Source: Ureibacillus yapensis (GTDB lineage Bacteria; Bacillota; Bacilli; Bacillales_A; Planococcaceae). Taken from it: DNA of 64,000 nt. The position numbers and the translations under genes were made by a program. Shown here one piece after another: positions 37,939-47,535 of the stretch. Below the pieces are notes generated by a model, which was not told the origin of the DNA, ran no database searches, and was given only the letters and a program-made list of their open reading frames with translations. Numbering within the stretch: the first letter of the stretch is position 1; every line of letters begins with the position of its first letter. The stretch lies in assembly GCF_003515775.1 (NCBI RefSeq), contig NZ_QWEI01000013.1, forward strand, positions 1 to 64,000, in the 5' to 3' direction.

Positions 37939-38850
37939 TTAGTCATTGGCGGAAGAACTTTTTCGTTCTTTTTCTATTTGCAAATATCGCCATAATAATA
38001 TGGAAATTTCATGGGCTTCCGCTTCGTGGGATGTGTCTTTAAATGAGCTGTTAAAGGCAGGCAATACCGCTTCCAATACATAAATATTTTTATGCTCTGC
38101 TTGAAGCGCTTGGAGCAAGTAATTTGCATACTCGACACCGCTTTCGGCAACATCGGGTGTTAGTTTTTCTGTAAAACCTTGCAATTGATCAACCAGCATG
38201 CTGCTTGTGATCATCGTTTCATCCCGTTTATGGTGAAGCGCCTGGAAAATATCCGAAGTAATTAAAACACTTTCTGTTTTCTGTAGATGCGCCAATATTC
38301 CTTCCACATGGTTTAAAGTGTTTTTTACCACATCTTCAGGAGTAGCCAATTGTTTGGTAATCATCCTAATCACTCTATAGGAATGCTGCATCATGGCAAT
38401 CGCTTGTACGGCGCACTCATAGGAGTATTCACGCATTTGTTCGCCATAGACGTCGACCATTCTGGATGCTAGCCATTCAATTTCATCAATTAAATGCTTA
38501 TCCAGCACTTGCCTTAGTTCTTCGTCTTTCATGCTGCCTACTGCTTCAAAAATTTGCATTAAATTATGTTTTCGGTGGATATAGGCAACCAATGCAATTT
38601 GCTTTAGCAGTACATTTTTATCATCTGGTTTTGTATTGAAAGCCACTTCATACCGGTTGTTCATTATTTCTTCCCTTGCTTGGTCCAAGATGGCGATCAG
38701 GCACTGGACTTTCGAACCGAAGTGGTTATAGAATGTTCCCTTTGATACATTGGCTGCGGAAATAATGTCAATAATAGAGGTATCATTAAAACCTTTGTCT
38801 AAAAAGAGTTGACGTGCAGCATGGATAATCTGTCGTTTTCTTTTATTCAT
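37939..38850 (-). CDS. TetR-family regulator, divergent from efflux pump
   Basis: 303 residues, longer than a typical TetR protein (about 200). Helix-turn-helix at 6-52 (IIHAARQLFLDKGFNDTS, VSKGTFYNHFGSKVQC); a long helical effector domain follows. AGGTGA precedes the ATG. It is divergent from the 14-TM multidrug exporter at 39025, with a perfect inverted repeat in the gap, and so probably represses that pump and itself. Confidence 0.88.
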   Translation of the reverse strand: MNKRKRQIIHAARQLFLDKGFNDTSIIDIISAANVSKGTFYNHFGSKVQCLIAILDQAREEIMNNRYEVAFNTKPDDKNVLLKQIALVAYIHRKHNLMQIFEAVGSMKDEELRQVLDKHLIDEIEWLASRMVDVYGEQMREYSYECAVQAIAMMQHSYRVIRMITKQLATPEDVVKNTLNHVEGILAHLQKTESVLITSDIFQALHHKRDETMITSSMLVDQLQGFTEKLTPDVAESGVEYANYLLQALQAEHKNIYVLEAVLPAFNSSFKDTSHEAEAHEISILLWRYLQIEKERKSSSAND

Positions 38851-38881
38851 CTTTTCACCTGTTTGTTTGTAATTTTACGAT

Positions 38882-38902
38882 AATTATACCGTAAGTATAA
38901 TT
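38882..38902. promoter_or_regulatory. TetR operator: perfect inverted repeat
   Basis: AATTATAC-CGTAA-GTATAATT, with 8-bp perfect arms and a 5-base spacer, 31 bp before the TetR ATG in the divergent gap. A second, weaker site may overlap GACTGTCGGTATAG near 38961. Confidence 0.65.
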
Positions 38903-39024
38903 TGAAAACGCTTTTAATTCAATGTTTAAGACTATAAATATATTTTTGTTGATAAAAATAGACTGTCGGTATAGAATGTATTTCAGGGTGAAATGAATTA
39001 AGAGAGAGAGTGTGGAAAATAAAT

Positions 39025-40563
39025 ATGCATAGTGAACAGACAGCTAAAAAGCCTCCATATTTGATGATTGCCATCTTATTTGTAGGAACGTTTGTTGCTT
39101 TTTTAAATAATACATTACTCAATGTTGCACTTCCTACCATTATGGTAGATCTAGATGTTACGTATGCAACGGTGCAATGGCTGGCAACTGGCTATATGCT
39201 GGTAAGTGGGGTATTGGTGCCCGCTTCGGCCTTTTTGATTACACGATTTAAAACGAGACCATTATTTATTTTTGCAATGGCAGTCTTCACGATTGGTACA
39301 TTGCTCGCTGCGACCGCGCCTACTTTCGCTTTATTATTAGCGGGACGCATGGTTCAAGCGGTAGGGGCATCGGTTATGTCTCCGCTTCTGATGAACGTGA
39401 TGCTAATTAGTTTCCCGGTTGAAAAGCGTGGGGCGGCGATGGGGATGTTCGGGCTGGTAATGATTGCAGCACCGGCGATTGGTCCAACTTTATCAGGCTG
39501 GATTGTCGAACATTACGATTGGCGCGTTCTATTTGAAATGATTCTGCCAATCGCGGTCATCAGTTTATTGTTAAGTATTTGGAAATTGCAAAATGTACTT
39601 CCAAACAAACATGTTACATTGGACTATTTTTCGATTGTACTTTCAACAATTGGTTTTGGCGGATTGTTGTACGGTGTAAGTACTGCTGGCAATGATGGTT
39701 GGACCGATCCAATCGTACTTGCAACTGTTATTATCGGGATTATCGGTATTGTTTTATTTGTTGTACGTCAAGTGAAGCTTGAGACACCGGTGTTAAGTAT
39801 GGAAATTTTTAAATCGCCATTATTTGCATTGTCTGCCGTCATCAGCGCAGTGCTTTCCATGGCATTGATGGGCGGTATGATTTTAACGCCAGCTTATGTT
39901 CAAAGTGTACGGGGCATCCATCCTTTTGAATCGGGATTAATGATGTTGCCGGGTGCTCTTGTGATGGCTGTCATGTCGCCAATTACAGGACGCTTGTTTG
40001 ATAGAATAGGACCCCGTATTTTAGCGATAGTCGGATTAACGATTACTGCTATTGCAACTTATATGTTGTCATTTTTGGATGTTGATTCAACTTACTCATT
40101 CATTATTAGCATCTATACAATCCGCATGCTTGGGATTTCGTTGGTCATGATGCCAATCATGACGAATGGTTTGAATTCATTGCCGGGACGCCTAAATCCG
40201 CATGGTACTGCAGCCAACAATACTGTTCAACAGTTGGCGGGTTCACTAGGGACTGCCATTTTGGTGGCGGTGATGAATGCCAGAACAACGTCAGCTGCGG
40301 AAGATTTGGCAGCCAAGGCTAAAAGCCAAGTGACAGGAGCAATGACGGAAGAGCAAATTGCAGCAATGAAAGCTCAAATTGGCCAGCAAGCACTTTTGGA
40401 TGGCATACAGTTCTCGTTTGTTGTCGCAACGATTATCACAGTTGTGGCACTCATACTGTCATTATTCCTGAAACGCGCGGTCAGCCCGGACAATGTGAAG
40501 CAGGTTAACGCTTCACAACCTAGAGTTGTGGAAACTCCTGCAAATGCAACCTTAAGTAAATAA
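39025..40563 (+). CDS. MFS multidrug exporter, DHA2 (EmrB/QacA) family
   Basis: About 512 residues with 14 predicted membrane helices. Motifs: LNNTLLNVALPTIMVDL in TM1, WLATGYMLVSG in TM2, motif C (GLVMIAAPAIGPTLSGWI) in TM5. DHA2 proteins expel lipophilic drugs and cations by proton antiport. Start is uncertain: ATG 39025 or GTG 39010. The divergent TetR gene and operator suggest drug-inducible expression. Confidence 0.88.
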   Translation: MHSEQTAKKPPYLMIAILFVGTFVAFLNNTLLNVALPTIMVDLDVTYATVQWLATGYMLVSGVLVPASAFLITRFKTRPLFIFAMAVFTIGTLLAATAPTFALLLAGRMVQAVGASVMSPLLMNVMLISFPVEKRGAAMGMFGLVMIAAPAIGPTLSGWIVEHYDWRVLFEMILPIAVISLLLSIWKLQNVLPNKHVTLDYFSIVLSTIGFGGLLYGVSTAGNDGWTDPIVLATVIIGIIGIVLFVVRQVKLETPVLSMEIFKSPLFALSAVISAVLSMALMGGMILTPAYVQSVRGIHPFESGLMMLPGALVMAVMSPITGRLFDRIGPRILAIVGLTITAIATYMLSFLDVDSTYSFIISIYTIRMLGISLVMMPIMTNGLNSLPGRLNPHGTAANNTVQQLAGSLGTAILVAVMNARTTSAAEDLAAKAKSQVTGAMTEEQIAAMKAQIGQQALLDGIQFSFVVATIITVVALILSLFLKRAVSPDNVKQVNASQPRVVETPANATLSK

Positions 40564-40607
40564 GCATCGTTTATACTTTGCACCTATCACTGTGTATTAA
40601 AATAAAG

Positions 40608-40639
40608 AAGGCCGTTCCCTTGATGGAATGGCCTTTTTC
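40608..40639 (+). terminator. Terminator after the DHA2 exporter gene
   Basis: Stem AAGGCC-G-TTCC / GGAA-T-GGCCTT followed by T-rich sequence. Confidence 0.85.
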
Positions 40640-40821
40640 GGGGATTGCGATGCTTTAGGTATACCGGCAATTATTTTTTAATTTGGTTGAAAGCCACTTT
40701 TACGGAATACAATATATAAGAATGACAAATGAATAAATTGATGCCGTGTTATCTTTTCTAACATGTATTTTTGTGTATAATGAAGAAGGAAATGAGCAAA
40801 TTTTCGCTTGGGGGTTTTGGG

Positions 40822-42033
40822 ATGGATGTTCTTGATTTTCTGGAGAAGTTAGATGAAATCAACGTTTTATTTGAACCAATCTACAGTGCGGATGAACACG
40901 TAATTACCGCATATGAAGTCATTGGCCAATATATAAATGAAGGTGAAACACTGGACGTTATTGATTTTACGTATGATGAATCAATACCAGCCGATATTCG
41001 CAATGAAGTAGAGCATGCGCTAGTTAAAAAAGCATTGCTCTTGGCAAGGGAAGAAGTGCAGACCAATGGGGTAAGGCTTTATCTCCCCTGTAATCCCAAT
41101 CTGCTGATGGAGGATTTTGGCGAGAGCTATTTCAAACTATTGAAAGAAGAAATCGGGGAAGAATTTCTGCCTTTTATCTATCTCGTCATACCGGAGCATA
41201 AGTTCAAAGGGGAAACGCAGCAACTGCAGCATCCGATTCGCTATATAAAAACATATGGGGTCAAGATTGCATTAGCTAATATTGGTTCCGAAAGCAACCT
41301 GGATCAAATTTTGATGTTTGAACCCGCTACTTTAAAAATCAATGTATCCCAACTCAATTACAATGCTTGGGGTGCACAAAACCACGTTTTTACCACAATC
41401 CAAACATTGGCCATAAAGATTGGTGCAACGTTAATGTTTGATAATATCCGAACGGATTATCAACTGCACCATGCATGGAAAAGCGGAGCAAGGTTTTTTA
41501 AAGGGGGCTATTTACAAAAGCCCACAAGTCAATTTATACCAAAAGATACACTAAAAGAACGCTTCCGCAATGAATGCAAGCAATTTATCGCTACTGAAAA
41601 AAGGCTGCTTGAAGTGAAGTTTGAAGAAATGAAAAACTTGCAAAAAACCATTACCACAATCGTGGATAACATCAAACCGGACGGAAAAAACGTGGAAAAA
41701 TTATTGCAGTTAGCCAAAGAATTGGAGAAGCATGCCTTTCGTTTTTATATTTGCAACGATGAAGGATTCCAACTTTCCCCCAACGTGGTTTACCACAATG
41801 GGAAATGGGATGTGGAACAATGTGCAGTAGGGAAGAACTGGAGCTGGCGTCCGTATTTTCTGTTTAATATCATTAAAATAAGGAATACCGAGAAAGGAAA
41901 TCTTTCGAGTATATACAGCGATATTGAAACAGGGGAGCTAACACGTACATTCTCGATGGCCTTGAATGACCATGAATATTTATTTGTGGATATTACCTAC
42001 GATTATCTTTACGAACATAATATCGTGAATTAA
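40822..42033 (+). CDS. ykuI: YkuI-like EAL-fold protein, degenerate active site
   Basis: 403 residues, matching the recalled length and segment order of B. subtilis YkuI (EAL domain then PAS-like domain). N-terminal EAL barrel about 1-250, linker helix 255-310, PAS-like domain to the end with NWSWRPYFLFNI and LSSIYSDIETGE. EAL reads EVI, the ElTE motif reads VIPE, DDFG reads ANIG, KID reads KIN and QG reads KG. It should not hydrolyse c-di-GMP and may not bind it normally. GGGGG lies about 7 nt before ATG 40822; ATGs at 40771 and 40789 are alternatives. Confidence 0.8.
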   Translation: MDVLDFLEKLDEINVLFEPIYSADEHVITAYEVIGQYINEGETLDVIDFTYDESIPADIRNEVEHALVKKALLLAREEVQTNGVRLYLPCNPNLLMEDFGESYFKLLKEEIGEEFLPFIYLVIPEHKFKGETQQLQHPIRYIKTYGVKIALANIGSESNLDQILMFEPATLKINVSQLNYNAWGAQNHVFTTIQTLAIKIGATLMFDNIRTDYQLHHAWKSGARFFKGGYLQKPTSQFIPKDTLKERFRNECKQFIATEKRLLEVKFEEMKNLQKTITTIVDNIKPDGKNVEKLLQLAKELEKHAFRFYICNDEGFQLSPNVVYHNGKWDVEQCAVGKNWSWRPYFLFNIIKIRNTEKGNLSSIYSDIETGELTRTFSMALNDHEYLFVDITYDYLYEHNIVN

Positions 42034-42036
42034 TAG

Positions 42037-42083
42037 AAAATCCTTATTTAAAGGCATACAGCCATTAAATAGGGATTTTTTAT
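42037..42083 (+). terminator. Terminator after the ykuI-like gene
   Basis: Stem AAATCCTTATTTAA / TTAAATAGGGATTT followed by T. Confidence 0.8.
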
Positions 42084-42178
42084 TTGCCTTAAGTCTGCTT
42101 CATAAGTTATGAAAAGCAAAATAGAAACATAAAGTTAATAGATGTAATTACTTTGAACGATGAAAGGGAGGAAATCAT

Positions 42179-43468
42179 ATTCAAATACATGTTGTTCAAC
42201 CCGGACAATCGCTTTTTGGAATTGCGCAGGCTTATAGCACCACACCCCAAAGCATCATCGAAGCAAACCAACTGGAACATCCGGAGCGGTTAGTTGTCGG
42301 GCAAGCACTTGTCATTCCAATCACGGGCAGTTTTTACTGGGTACAGCAAGGGGATACACTAACCAGCATTGCGCAGCGTTTTGGTCTGAATGCAGCTACT
42401 TTAGCCCGATTCAATGGCATTGATGTAAACACGCCATTGCAAGTTGGCACGCGTCTTTATATTCCTCCGATGCAAAAAAGAAATACGGAAGTCAATATTT
42501 ATATCGAGCCAACGGGACAATCGGTCAGCGAAACATTGTTAAACGAAGCTAGAAGCGTGGGGCAATATTTAACGTACTTGGCGGCATTTAGTTATGAAGC
42601 CAGAAGAGATGGCAGTCTAGAGCCAATGCCGATAGAAGGGATTCCGGAAGTGGCTAGGGAGACCGGCGCCTCAATCATGATGGTGGTGAGCAATTTAGAA
42701 AACGGCCAGTTTAGCGGTGAGCTGGGAAGAGCGATTTTGCAAAGTTCCGCTGTCCAGGATGTGCTATTGGAAAATATCGTAGATGAAGCAAATCGTATTG
42801 GCCAAGTTACGGATATTCATTTTGATTTCGAGTTTCTTCCGGCTGATCAGCGCGAGGCATATAATAACTTTTTAAGAAAAGCAACGAACTACCTGCACGA
42901 AAATGGATTTTTAGTCTCCACAGCGCTGGCTCCAAAAACAAGCGCGGAACAGGCTGGACAATGGTATGAAGCGCATGACTACCGTGCTCATGGGGAAATT
43001 GTTGATTTTTCTGTTCTCATGACTTATGAATGGGGCTATTCAGCTGGACCTCCAATGGCGGTGTCACCGATTACGGAAGTGGAAAAAGTAATCCAATTTG
43101 CATTAACGCAAATGCCCGCAGAAAAAATCATGATGGGCCAAAACCTATATGGTTATGATTGGACACTGCCATTTGTGCCGGGTGGCCAATATGCAAGAGC
43201 AGTCAGTCCACAAAGGGCAATTGAAATCGCAGCAGCCAATAATGCCGTTATCGATTATGATACTACGGCGCAAGCACCGAACTTCAATTATGTGGATGAT
43301 GCGGGAAAAGCCCACAAAGTATGGTTTGAAGATGCGCGGTCCATTCAGGCAAAATTTAATTTAATGAAAAGATTGAACTTGCGGGGAATCAGCTATTGGA
43401 AGCTAGGTTTTGCATTCCCTCAGAATTGGTTATTAATCAGCGAAAACTTCAATGTGGTAAAAAGGTAA
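42179..43468 (+). CDS. yaaH: Spore-germination glycosidase YaaH-like (LysM2-GH18), apparent ATT start
   Basis: 429 residues if started at ATT 42179 (B. subtilis YaaH is about 427). Two N-terminal LysM modules (IHVVQPGQSLFGIAQ; YWVQQGDTLTSIAQRF) bind peptidoglycan; a GH18 barrel follows with catalytic DIHFDFEFL (DxxDxE pattern) and VLMTYEWGYS. An ATG-started frame would begin only at a much later codon (42437), after both LysM modules. The in-frame stop at 42161 and GGGAGG at 42166-42171 leave ATT 42179 (7-base spacing) as the only sensible initiator. YaaH acts in the spore coat/cortex during germination. Confidence 0.85.
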   Translation: MQIHVVQPGQSLFGIAQAYSTTPQSIIEANQLEHPERLVVGQALVIPITGSFYWVQQGDTLTSIAQRFGLNAATLARFNGIDVNTPLQVGTRLYIPPMQKRNTEVNIYIEPTGQSVSETLLNEARSVGQYLTYLAAFSYEARRDGSLEPMPIEGIPEVARETGASIMMVVSNLENGQFSGELGRAILQSSAVQDVLLENIVDEANRIGQVTDIHFDFEFLPADQREAYNNFLRKATNYLHENGFLVSTALAPKTSAEQAGQWYEAHDYRAHGEIVDFSVLMTYEWGYSAGPPMAVSPITEVEKVIQFALTQMPAEKIMMGQNLYGYDWTLPFVPGGQYARAVSPQRAIEIAAANNAVIDYDTTAQAPNFNYVDDAGKAHKVWFEDARSIQAKFNLMKRLNLRGISYWKLGFAFPQNWLLISENFNVVKR

Positions 43469-43512
43469 TTTAGTAAGATGTCATTATTGAATTAATTTTA
43501 TAAATAACTATC

Positions 43513-43546
43513 AGAGCAGTCTAAACGGATTGGCTGCTCTTTTTTC
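43513..43546 (+). terminator. Terminator after yaaH
   Basis: Stem AGAGCAG / CTGCTCT followed by six T. Confidence 0.8.
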
Positions 43547-43623
43547 AAAATATTGGAAATTCTTATGTTCTATTAAGGCTAGTTGATATACAATAATTGG
43601 TATAACCATTCAGGAGGTATAAT

Positions 43624-45849
43624 TTGAAAAAGTTAAATAAAATCGGTATCCCTTTAACGGCTTTGGCAATTTCAGTTGGAATTATGTCTGTAGCTAATGC
43701 GCAAACACCCACACCTTTCTCTCCAGAAAAGCTGCAAATAGAAATCGCCTCTACAGAAACAGTCATCACGAAAAATGAAGTAATTAAAAAGTTTAGAGAG
43801 TTGTTTCCGAACAAGTTTGACTTCCTTACAACAAATGATTTTCACTTAAATACAGGACGCTATTATCCAGAGGATGAAACAGTCCGCTATAATTTGAATT
43901 TCTCCAAATACTATCAAGGCAAAGAATTATATGGCAGTGTTACGTTCGCTGGCGATGAGCTAAAGTTGGAAAGTTTCCACTTTGAACCGGTTAATCAATC
44001 AGACGCCTTATTCCCTGCAAAAGTATCGAAAGAGGAAGCACAAACGCTCGCACAGAATTTCGTGAAGAAATTTGCGGAAGGTGAAACCTATCAGCTCGAA
44101 AAAAACAGCGCCTATAATTACTATTATTCCAATCAACTATTAACAGAGCCCGTGCGCTATCATTTTTCGTTTCTACGTACAGAAAATAACATCGAAATTG
44201 CCAATCAACGAATGGAAGTGACGGTTCTTGGAAACGGGGAAATTGTACAGTACTACAGTTACCCAGAAAATACAGGGAAATTCACATTTGATGAAGCGAA
44301 CAACTTAAAAAATGAACAGGAAGTACTGGCTAAAATTAAAGAAAAATTAAATTTGCAATTACAATATCAAGTAAATTATGATTATCGTTCAAATAAGCGC
44401 ACGGTCCAATTGGTCTATATGCCGCTTAATCAATTTGTAGGGATCCATGCGTTAAGTGGACAATGGTTCACGGTAAATGGGTCAGCGGTTGCGCTTCCCA
44501 AAGATCCAAAAGTAGAAAAAATCGTGGGCCAACCATTAAAACCAAGACAAGGCCCGATTACTGTAGAGGAAGCAAAACGTTTATCTTTAGATTTATTAAA
44601 ATTGGATTCGGATAAAGTGAAGTTAAGAGTGGAAAGTGTTGAAGAAATCACAAATCCCGATGGTCGGGAAATGATTTATATTTCTTATATGTATGAATTT
44701 AATAATGGGGGATCTGGGTCAAGCCTCGTTATCGATAAAGCAACCGGAGAAATCATTCAATACCACAATATGAAGAATGAACTATTAAGAGAACTTGGGG
44801 AAAAGCAGAATAGCGGCAAGAAGATAACAAGCAGCGAAGCTCTAGCGAAAGCAGTAGAGCATTTGAAAGAATGGATGCCATCCTCATTGCATAACTATAG
44901 CAAACCTTTAGCAGAGCCATTCTCTGATGACAATTACGGTGCCTATTCCTTCACGTTCCCTAGAATCGTAAATGGTATTCCGGTGAATGGGGACGACATT
45001 AATGTAAGCGTTGGTTTTGATGGATCGTTAATGAGTTTATATGTCAACTCGTCGGAAATAAAAGAATGGCCAACGACTGAAGGAATTATTTCAAAACAGC
45101 AAGCGGAAAAGTTATTTAGCGATGCGATCAACTTGAAATTACAGTATGTCCAAGATAACCGTTCAAAGGATTCGAAGCATTATTCATTGGTATATACACC
45201 ATTCTATCACGACTCATCTTCTTTGCTGGATGCAGCAAAAGGCGAATGGACAAGCATGTTTGGCGGAAAAGAATATCCAATCGTTTCCCATGATACAGCA
45301 GAAGAAGAATTAAATTATTTAATACAAAACAACATCCTGGAAGTAAAGAATAGCGATTTTAATGCAGATGCTGCCGTCAAAAAAGGGGAAGCCTTGGAAA
45401 TACTGCTAAAATCCATTTCCTATTTCTATGAAGGAAATCTTCCGCAACAAGGCGAAAGTCATCAAACGTTTGAAAATATCGGTCCGGATCATGAATATTA
45501 CCAAGTAGTTGAGCGTGCTGCAGGCATGGGCATCCTCGACACAAAGAATACCGTGTTCAATACGGATGCCGCTCTTACACGTGAAGAACTTGCGGTTTGG
45601 TATATCCGGGCGCTTGGCTTGGAACAAGCAGCAAAGCATGCGGATATTTATAAGCTTGATGCAAAAGACGCGAAGGATATCACTTACAAGGGATATGCTG
45701 CATTGGTGGATGCTTTGGAAATTCTCCCGGCAAAAGATGGATTGTTTAATCCGAAAAAATCAGTAACCTATGCAGATTTGGCCGAGTCAACAATTCGCCT
45801 GGCACATAAGGTATACGAAAAAGGCAATCCATATCGATATTACTATTAA
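43624..45849 (+). CDS. Secreted YcdB/YcdC-repeat (PepSY-like) protein with SLH-like C-terminus
   Basis: 741 residues, start TTG 43624 after AGGAGGT. Signal peptide 1-27 (cleavage near ANA-QT). Two YcdB/YcdC-type repeats (about 30-390 and 395-560) with PepSY-like units such as YYSYPENTG and VIDKATGEIIQYHN. The end (about 575-741) shows three divergent S-layer-homology-like units (NNILEVKNSDFNADAAVKK; MGILDTKNTVFNTDAALTR; LEILPAKDGLFNPKKSVTY), which would attach the protein to the cell wall. The function of this family is unknown; protease-inhibitor or cell-surface roles are speculative. Confidence 0.85.
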   Translation: MKKLNKIGIPLTALAISVGIMSVANAQTPTPFSPEKLQIEIASTETVITKNEVIKKFRELFPNKFDFLTTNDFHLNTGRYYPEDETVRYNLNFSKYYQGKELYGSVTFAGDELKLESFHFEPVNQSDALFPAKVSKEEAQTLAQNFVKKFAEGETYQLEKNSAYNYYYSNQLLTEPVRYHFSFLRTENNIEIANQRMEVTVLGNGEIVQYYSYPENTGKFTFDEANNLKNEQEVLAKIKEKLNLQLQYQVNYDYRSNKRTVQLVYMPLNQFVGIHALSGQWFTVNGSAVALPKDPKVEKIVGQPLKPRQGPITVEEAKRLSLDLLKLDSDKVKLRVESVEEITNPDGREMIYISYMYEFNNGGSGSSLVIDKATGEIIQYHNMKNELLRELGEKQNSGKKITSSEALAKAVEHLKEWMPSSLHNYSKPLAEPFSDDNYGAYSFTFPRIVNGIPVNGDDINVSVGFDGSLMSLYVNSSEIKEWPTTEGIISKQQAEKLFSDAINLKLQYVQDNRSKDSKHYSLVYTPFYHDSSSLLDAAKGEWTSMFGGKEYPIVSHDTAEEELNYLIQNNILEVKNSDFNADAAVKKGEALEILLKSISYFYEGNLPQQGESHQTFENIGPDHEYYQVVERAAGMGILDTKNTVFNTDAALTREELAVWYIRALGLEQAAKHADIYKLDAKDAKDITYKGYAALVDALEILPAKDGLFNPKKSVTYADLAESTIRLAHKVYEKGNPYRYYY

Positions 45850-45854
45850 TTAAT

Positions 45855-45888
45855 TTAAGGCTGGCATAGATTCTTATGCCAGCCTTAA
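45855..45888. terminator. Perfect 14-bp hairpin terminator
   Basis: TTAAGGCTGGCATA / TATGCCAGCCTTAA with a six-base loop, then AACTTTT. Confidence 0.7.
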
Positions 45889-45934
45889 AACTTTTACATA
45901 TAATAATTAGACAAAAAGGTGCTTTGCGCATAAA

Positions 45935-45952
45935 ATATTCATATATGAATAT
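45935..45952. promoter_or_regulatory. ArsR/SmtB-type operator (perfect palindrome)
   Basis: ATATTCATATATGAATAT, an 18-bp perfect palindrome of the CzrA/SmtB type (TGAA/TTCA halves), 37 bp before the ArsR gene. Confidence 0.7.
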
Positions 45953-45988
45953 ATAAGCATATATCGAAATGGGGAGGGAGAGGTTAGG

Positions 45989-46306
45989 TTGGAAGAGCAA
46001 CATAGTAGACATCCTTATGATTTGGACGAAGAGACGCTTTTTCTTGTTTCTCAAACATTTAAAGCACTAAGCGATCCAACGCGCATTCGAATTCTAAATT
46101 TACTGTTTCAACGGGAGCATTCAGTGAACGAAATAGCAGAATCCCTGGATTTACGCCAGTCGACGGTTTCCCATCAATTAAGATTCCTGAAAAATTTAAG
46201 GCTGGTAAAATATAGGAGGGAAGGAACGACCCTTTATTATTCCTATGAGGATGAACATGTCATGAATATGCTAAAGCAAACAATCGAACATTCTTCGCAT
46301 AGTTAG
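45989..46306 (+). CDS. czrA: ArsR/SmtB-family metal-sensing repressor (CzrA-like)
   Basis: 105 residues, start TTG. Winged helix: [45 protein letters not shown]. The C-terminal helix ends [18 protein letters not shown]; the Asp/His pairs match the alpha-5 Zn/Co site of CzrA/SmtB proteins, while the Cys of arsenic sensors is absent. Next gene is a zinc-type CDF exporter and both have operator-like palindromes upstream, so it should release DNA on Zn2+/Co2+ binding. Confidence 0.88.
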   Translation: MEEQHSRHPYDLDEETLFLVSQTFKALSDPTRIRILNLLFQREHSVNEIAESLDLRQSTVSHQLRFLKNLRLVKYRREGTTLYYSYEDEHVMNMLKQTIEHSSHS

Positions 46307-46333
46307 GAAAAGTAAATAATAAACCATATTACT

Positions 46334-46353
46334 ATATGAACATATACTAATAT
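46334..46353 (+). promoter_or_regulatory. Second ArsR/SmtB-type operator, before the CDF gene
   Basis: ATATGAACATATACTAATAT resembles one good and one weak half-site of the operator at 45935. It suggests separate control of the exporter. Confidence 0.4.
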
Positions 46354-46387
46354 TAGAAAAGTGACTTCTAAGATAGGGGGCAAATGC

Positions 46388-47341
46388 ATGGGACACGATC
46401 ACAATCACGCACATCACGATCATACACATGGAGCCAATAAAAAAACATTGACCATCTCATTTTTTATTATCGCACTGTTTATGATTGTGGAAGTTATTGG
46501 TGGTTTATATACAAATAGTTTGGCTTTATTATCCGACGCTGGCCACATGCTCAGCGATGCGATTTCATTGGCCATTGGAGTTCTGGCATTTAAGTTCGGC
46601 GAAAAAACAGCAAATTACAGTAAAACCTATGGCTATAAACGTTTTGAAATATTGGCTGCTGTGTTTAATGGGGTTACCCTTATTCTAGTGGCTTTGTACA
46701 TTTTCTATGAAGCGGTTAAACGCTTTGCCAATCCACCGGAAATTGCTACTTCGGGAATGCTGATCATTGCCATTGTTGGTCTCTTGGTGAATATCCTTGT
46801 GGCATGGATCATCATGCGCGGTGGTGATACAAAGGAAAATCTAAACATTCGGGCAGCATTTTTACATGTTATCGGAGATATGCTGGGATCGGTCGGTGCC
46901 ATTGTTGCGGCTCTATTGATTATGCTGCTTGGCTGGAACTGGGCCGATCCGGTTGCTAGTATTATCGTGGCGGTACTTATAATAATCAGTGGGTATCGAG
47001 TAACAAGGGACTCGGTTCATGTATTAATGGAGGGAACGCCAAACAATATTCAAATGGATGAAATTATCCAAGTATTTAAAAATAAACCGGAAATCATTGA
47101 TATTCATGATTTGCACGTGTGGAGCATTACAAGCGGTCAAAATGCCCTTTCTTGCCATGCGGTCGTTGAGGGAATAATGACCGTCCAAGAAAGCCAGCTT
47201 CTTTTAAAATCCATCGAGCATGACTTGTCTCACCTTGGAATTGGCCATATGACGGTTCAATTGGAAGATTCAAAACATGCACATGAGAACTCCATCCTTT
47301 GTAAAAATCATGAGGAAAACGACCACCATCACCATCATTGA
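46388..47341 (+). CDS. czcD: Cation diffusion facilitator (Zn2+/Co2+ exporter, CzcD type)
   Basis: 317 residues, six membrane helices. Metal site residues in SLALLSDAGHMLSDAISL (HxxxD) and LHVIGDMLGSVGA (HxxxD); C-terminal cytoplasmic domain with IDIHDLHVWSIT. The N-terminus (GHDHNHAHHDHTHG) and C-terminus (HHHHH) are His-rich. GGGGG is 7 bases before ATG 46388, so the ATG at 46361 is not used. Zinc efflux by proton antiport under the preceding ArsR repressor. Confidence 0.93.
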   Translation: MGHDHNHAHHDHTHGANKKTLTISFFIIALFMIVEVIGGLYTNSLALLSDAGHMLSDAISLAIGVLAFKFGEKTANYSKTYGYKRFEILAAVFNGVTLILVALYIFYEAVKRFANPPEIATSGMLIIAIVGLLVNILVAWIIMRGGDTKENLNIRAAFLHVIGDMLGSVGAIVAALLIMLLGWNWADPVASIIVAVLIIISGYRVTRDSVHVLMEGTPNNIQMDEIIQVFKNKPEIIDIHDLHVWSITSGQNALSCHAVVEGIMTVQESQLLLKSIEHDLSHLGIGHMTVQLEDSKHAHENSILCKNHEENDHHHHH

Positions 47342-47370
47342 GCAATAAAGAACTTAAATAACCTGGTAAA

Positions 47371-47407
47371 TCTGAGCGGCAGTTGATGACCGCTCAGATT
47401 TTTTTTA
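47371..47407 (+). terminator. Terminator after the CDF gene
   Basis: Perfect stem TCTGAGCGG / CCGCTCAGA followed by eight T. Confidence 0.9.
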
Positions 47408-47535
47408 GTTTTGGCAGTAGGCGAGCAGGGTATGTTCGAAATAATGCTGTGTTAATTTAAGGGAAATGAGGATAAATTTACGCCATTGATGGATAAAATA
47501 ATGGTGGCAAAAATTAAACGTTGAGGGTGAATGAA

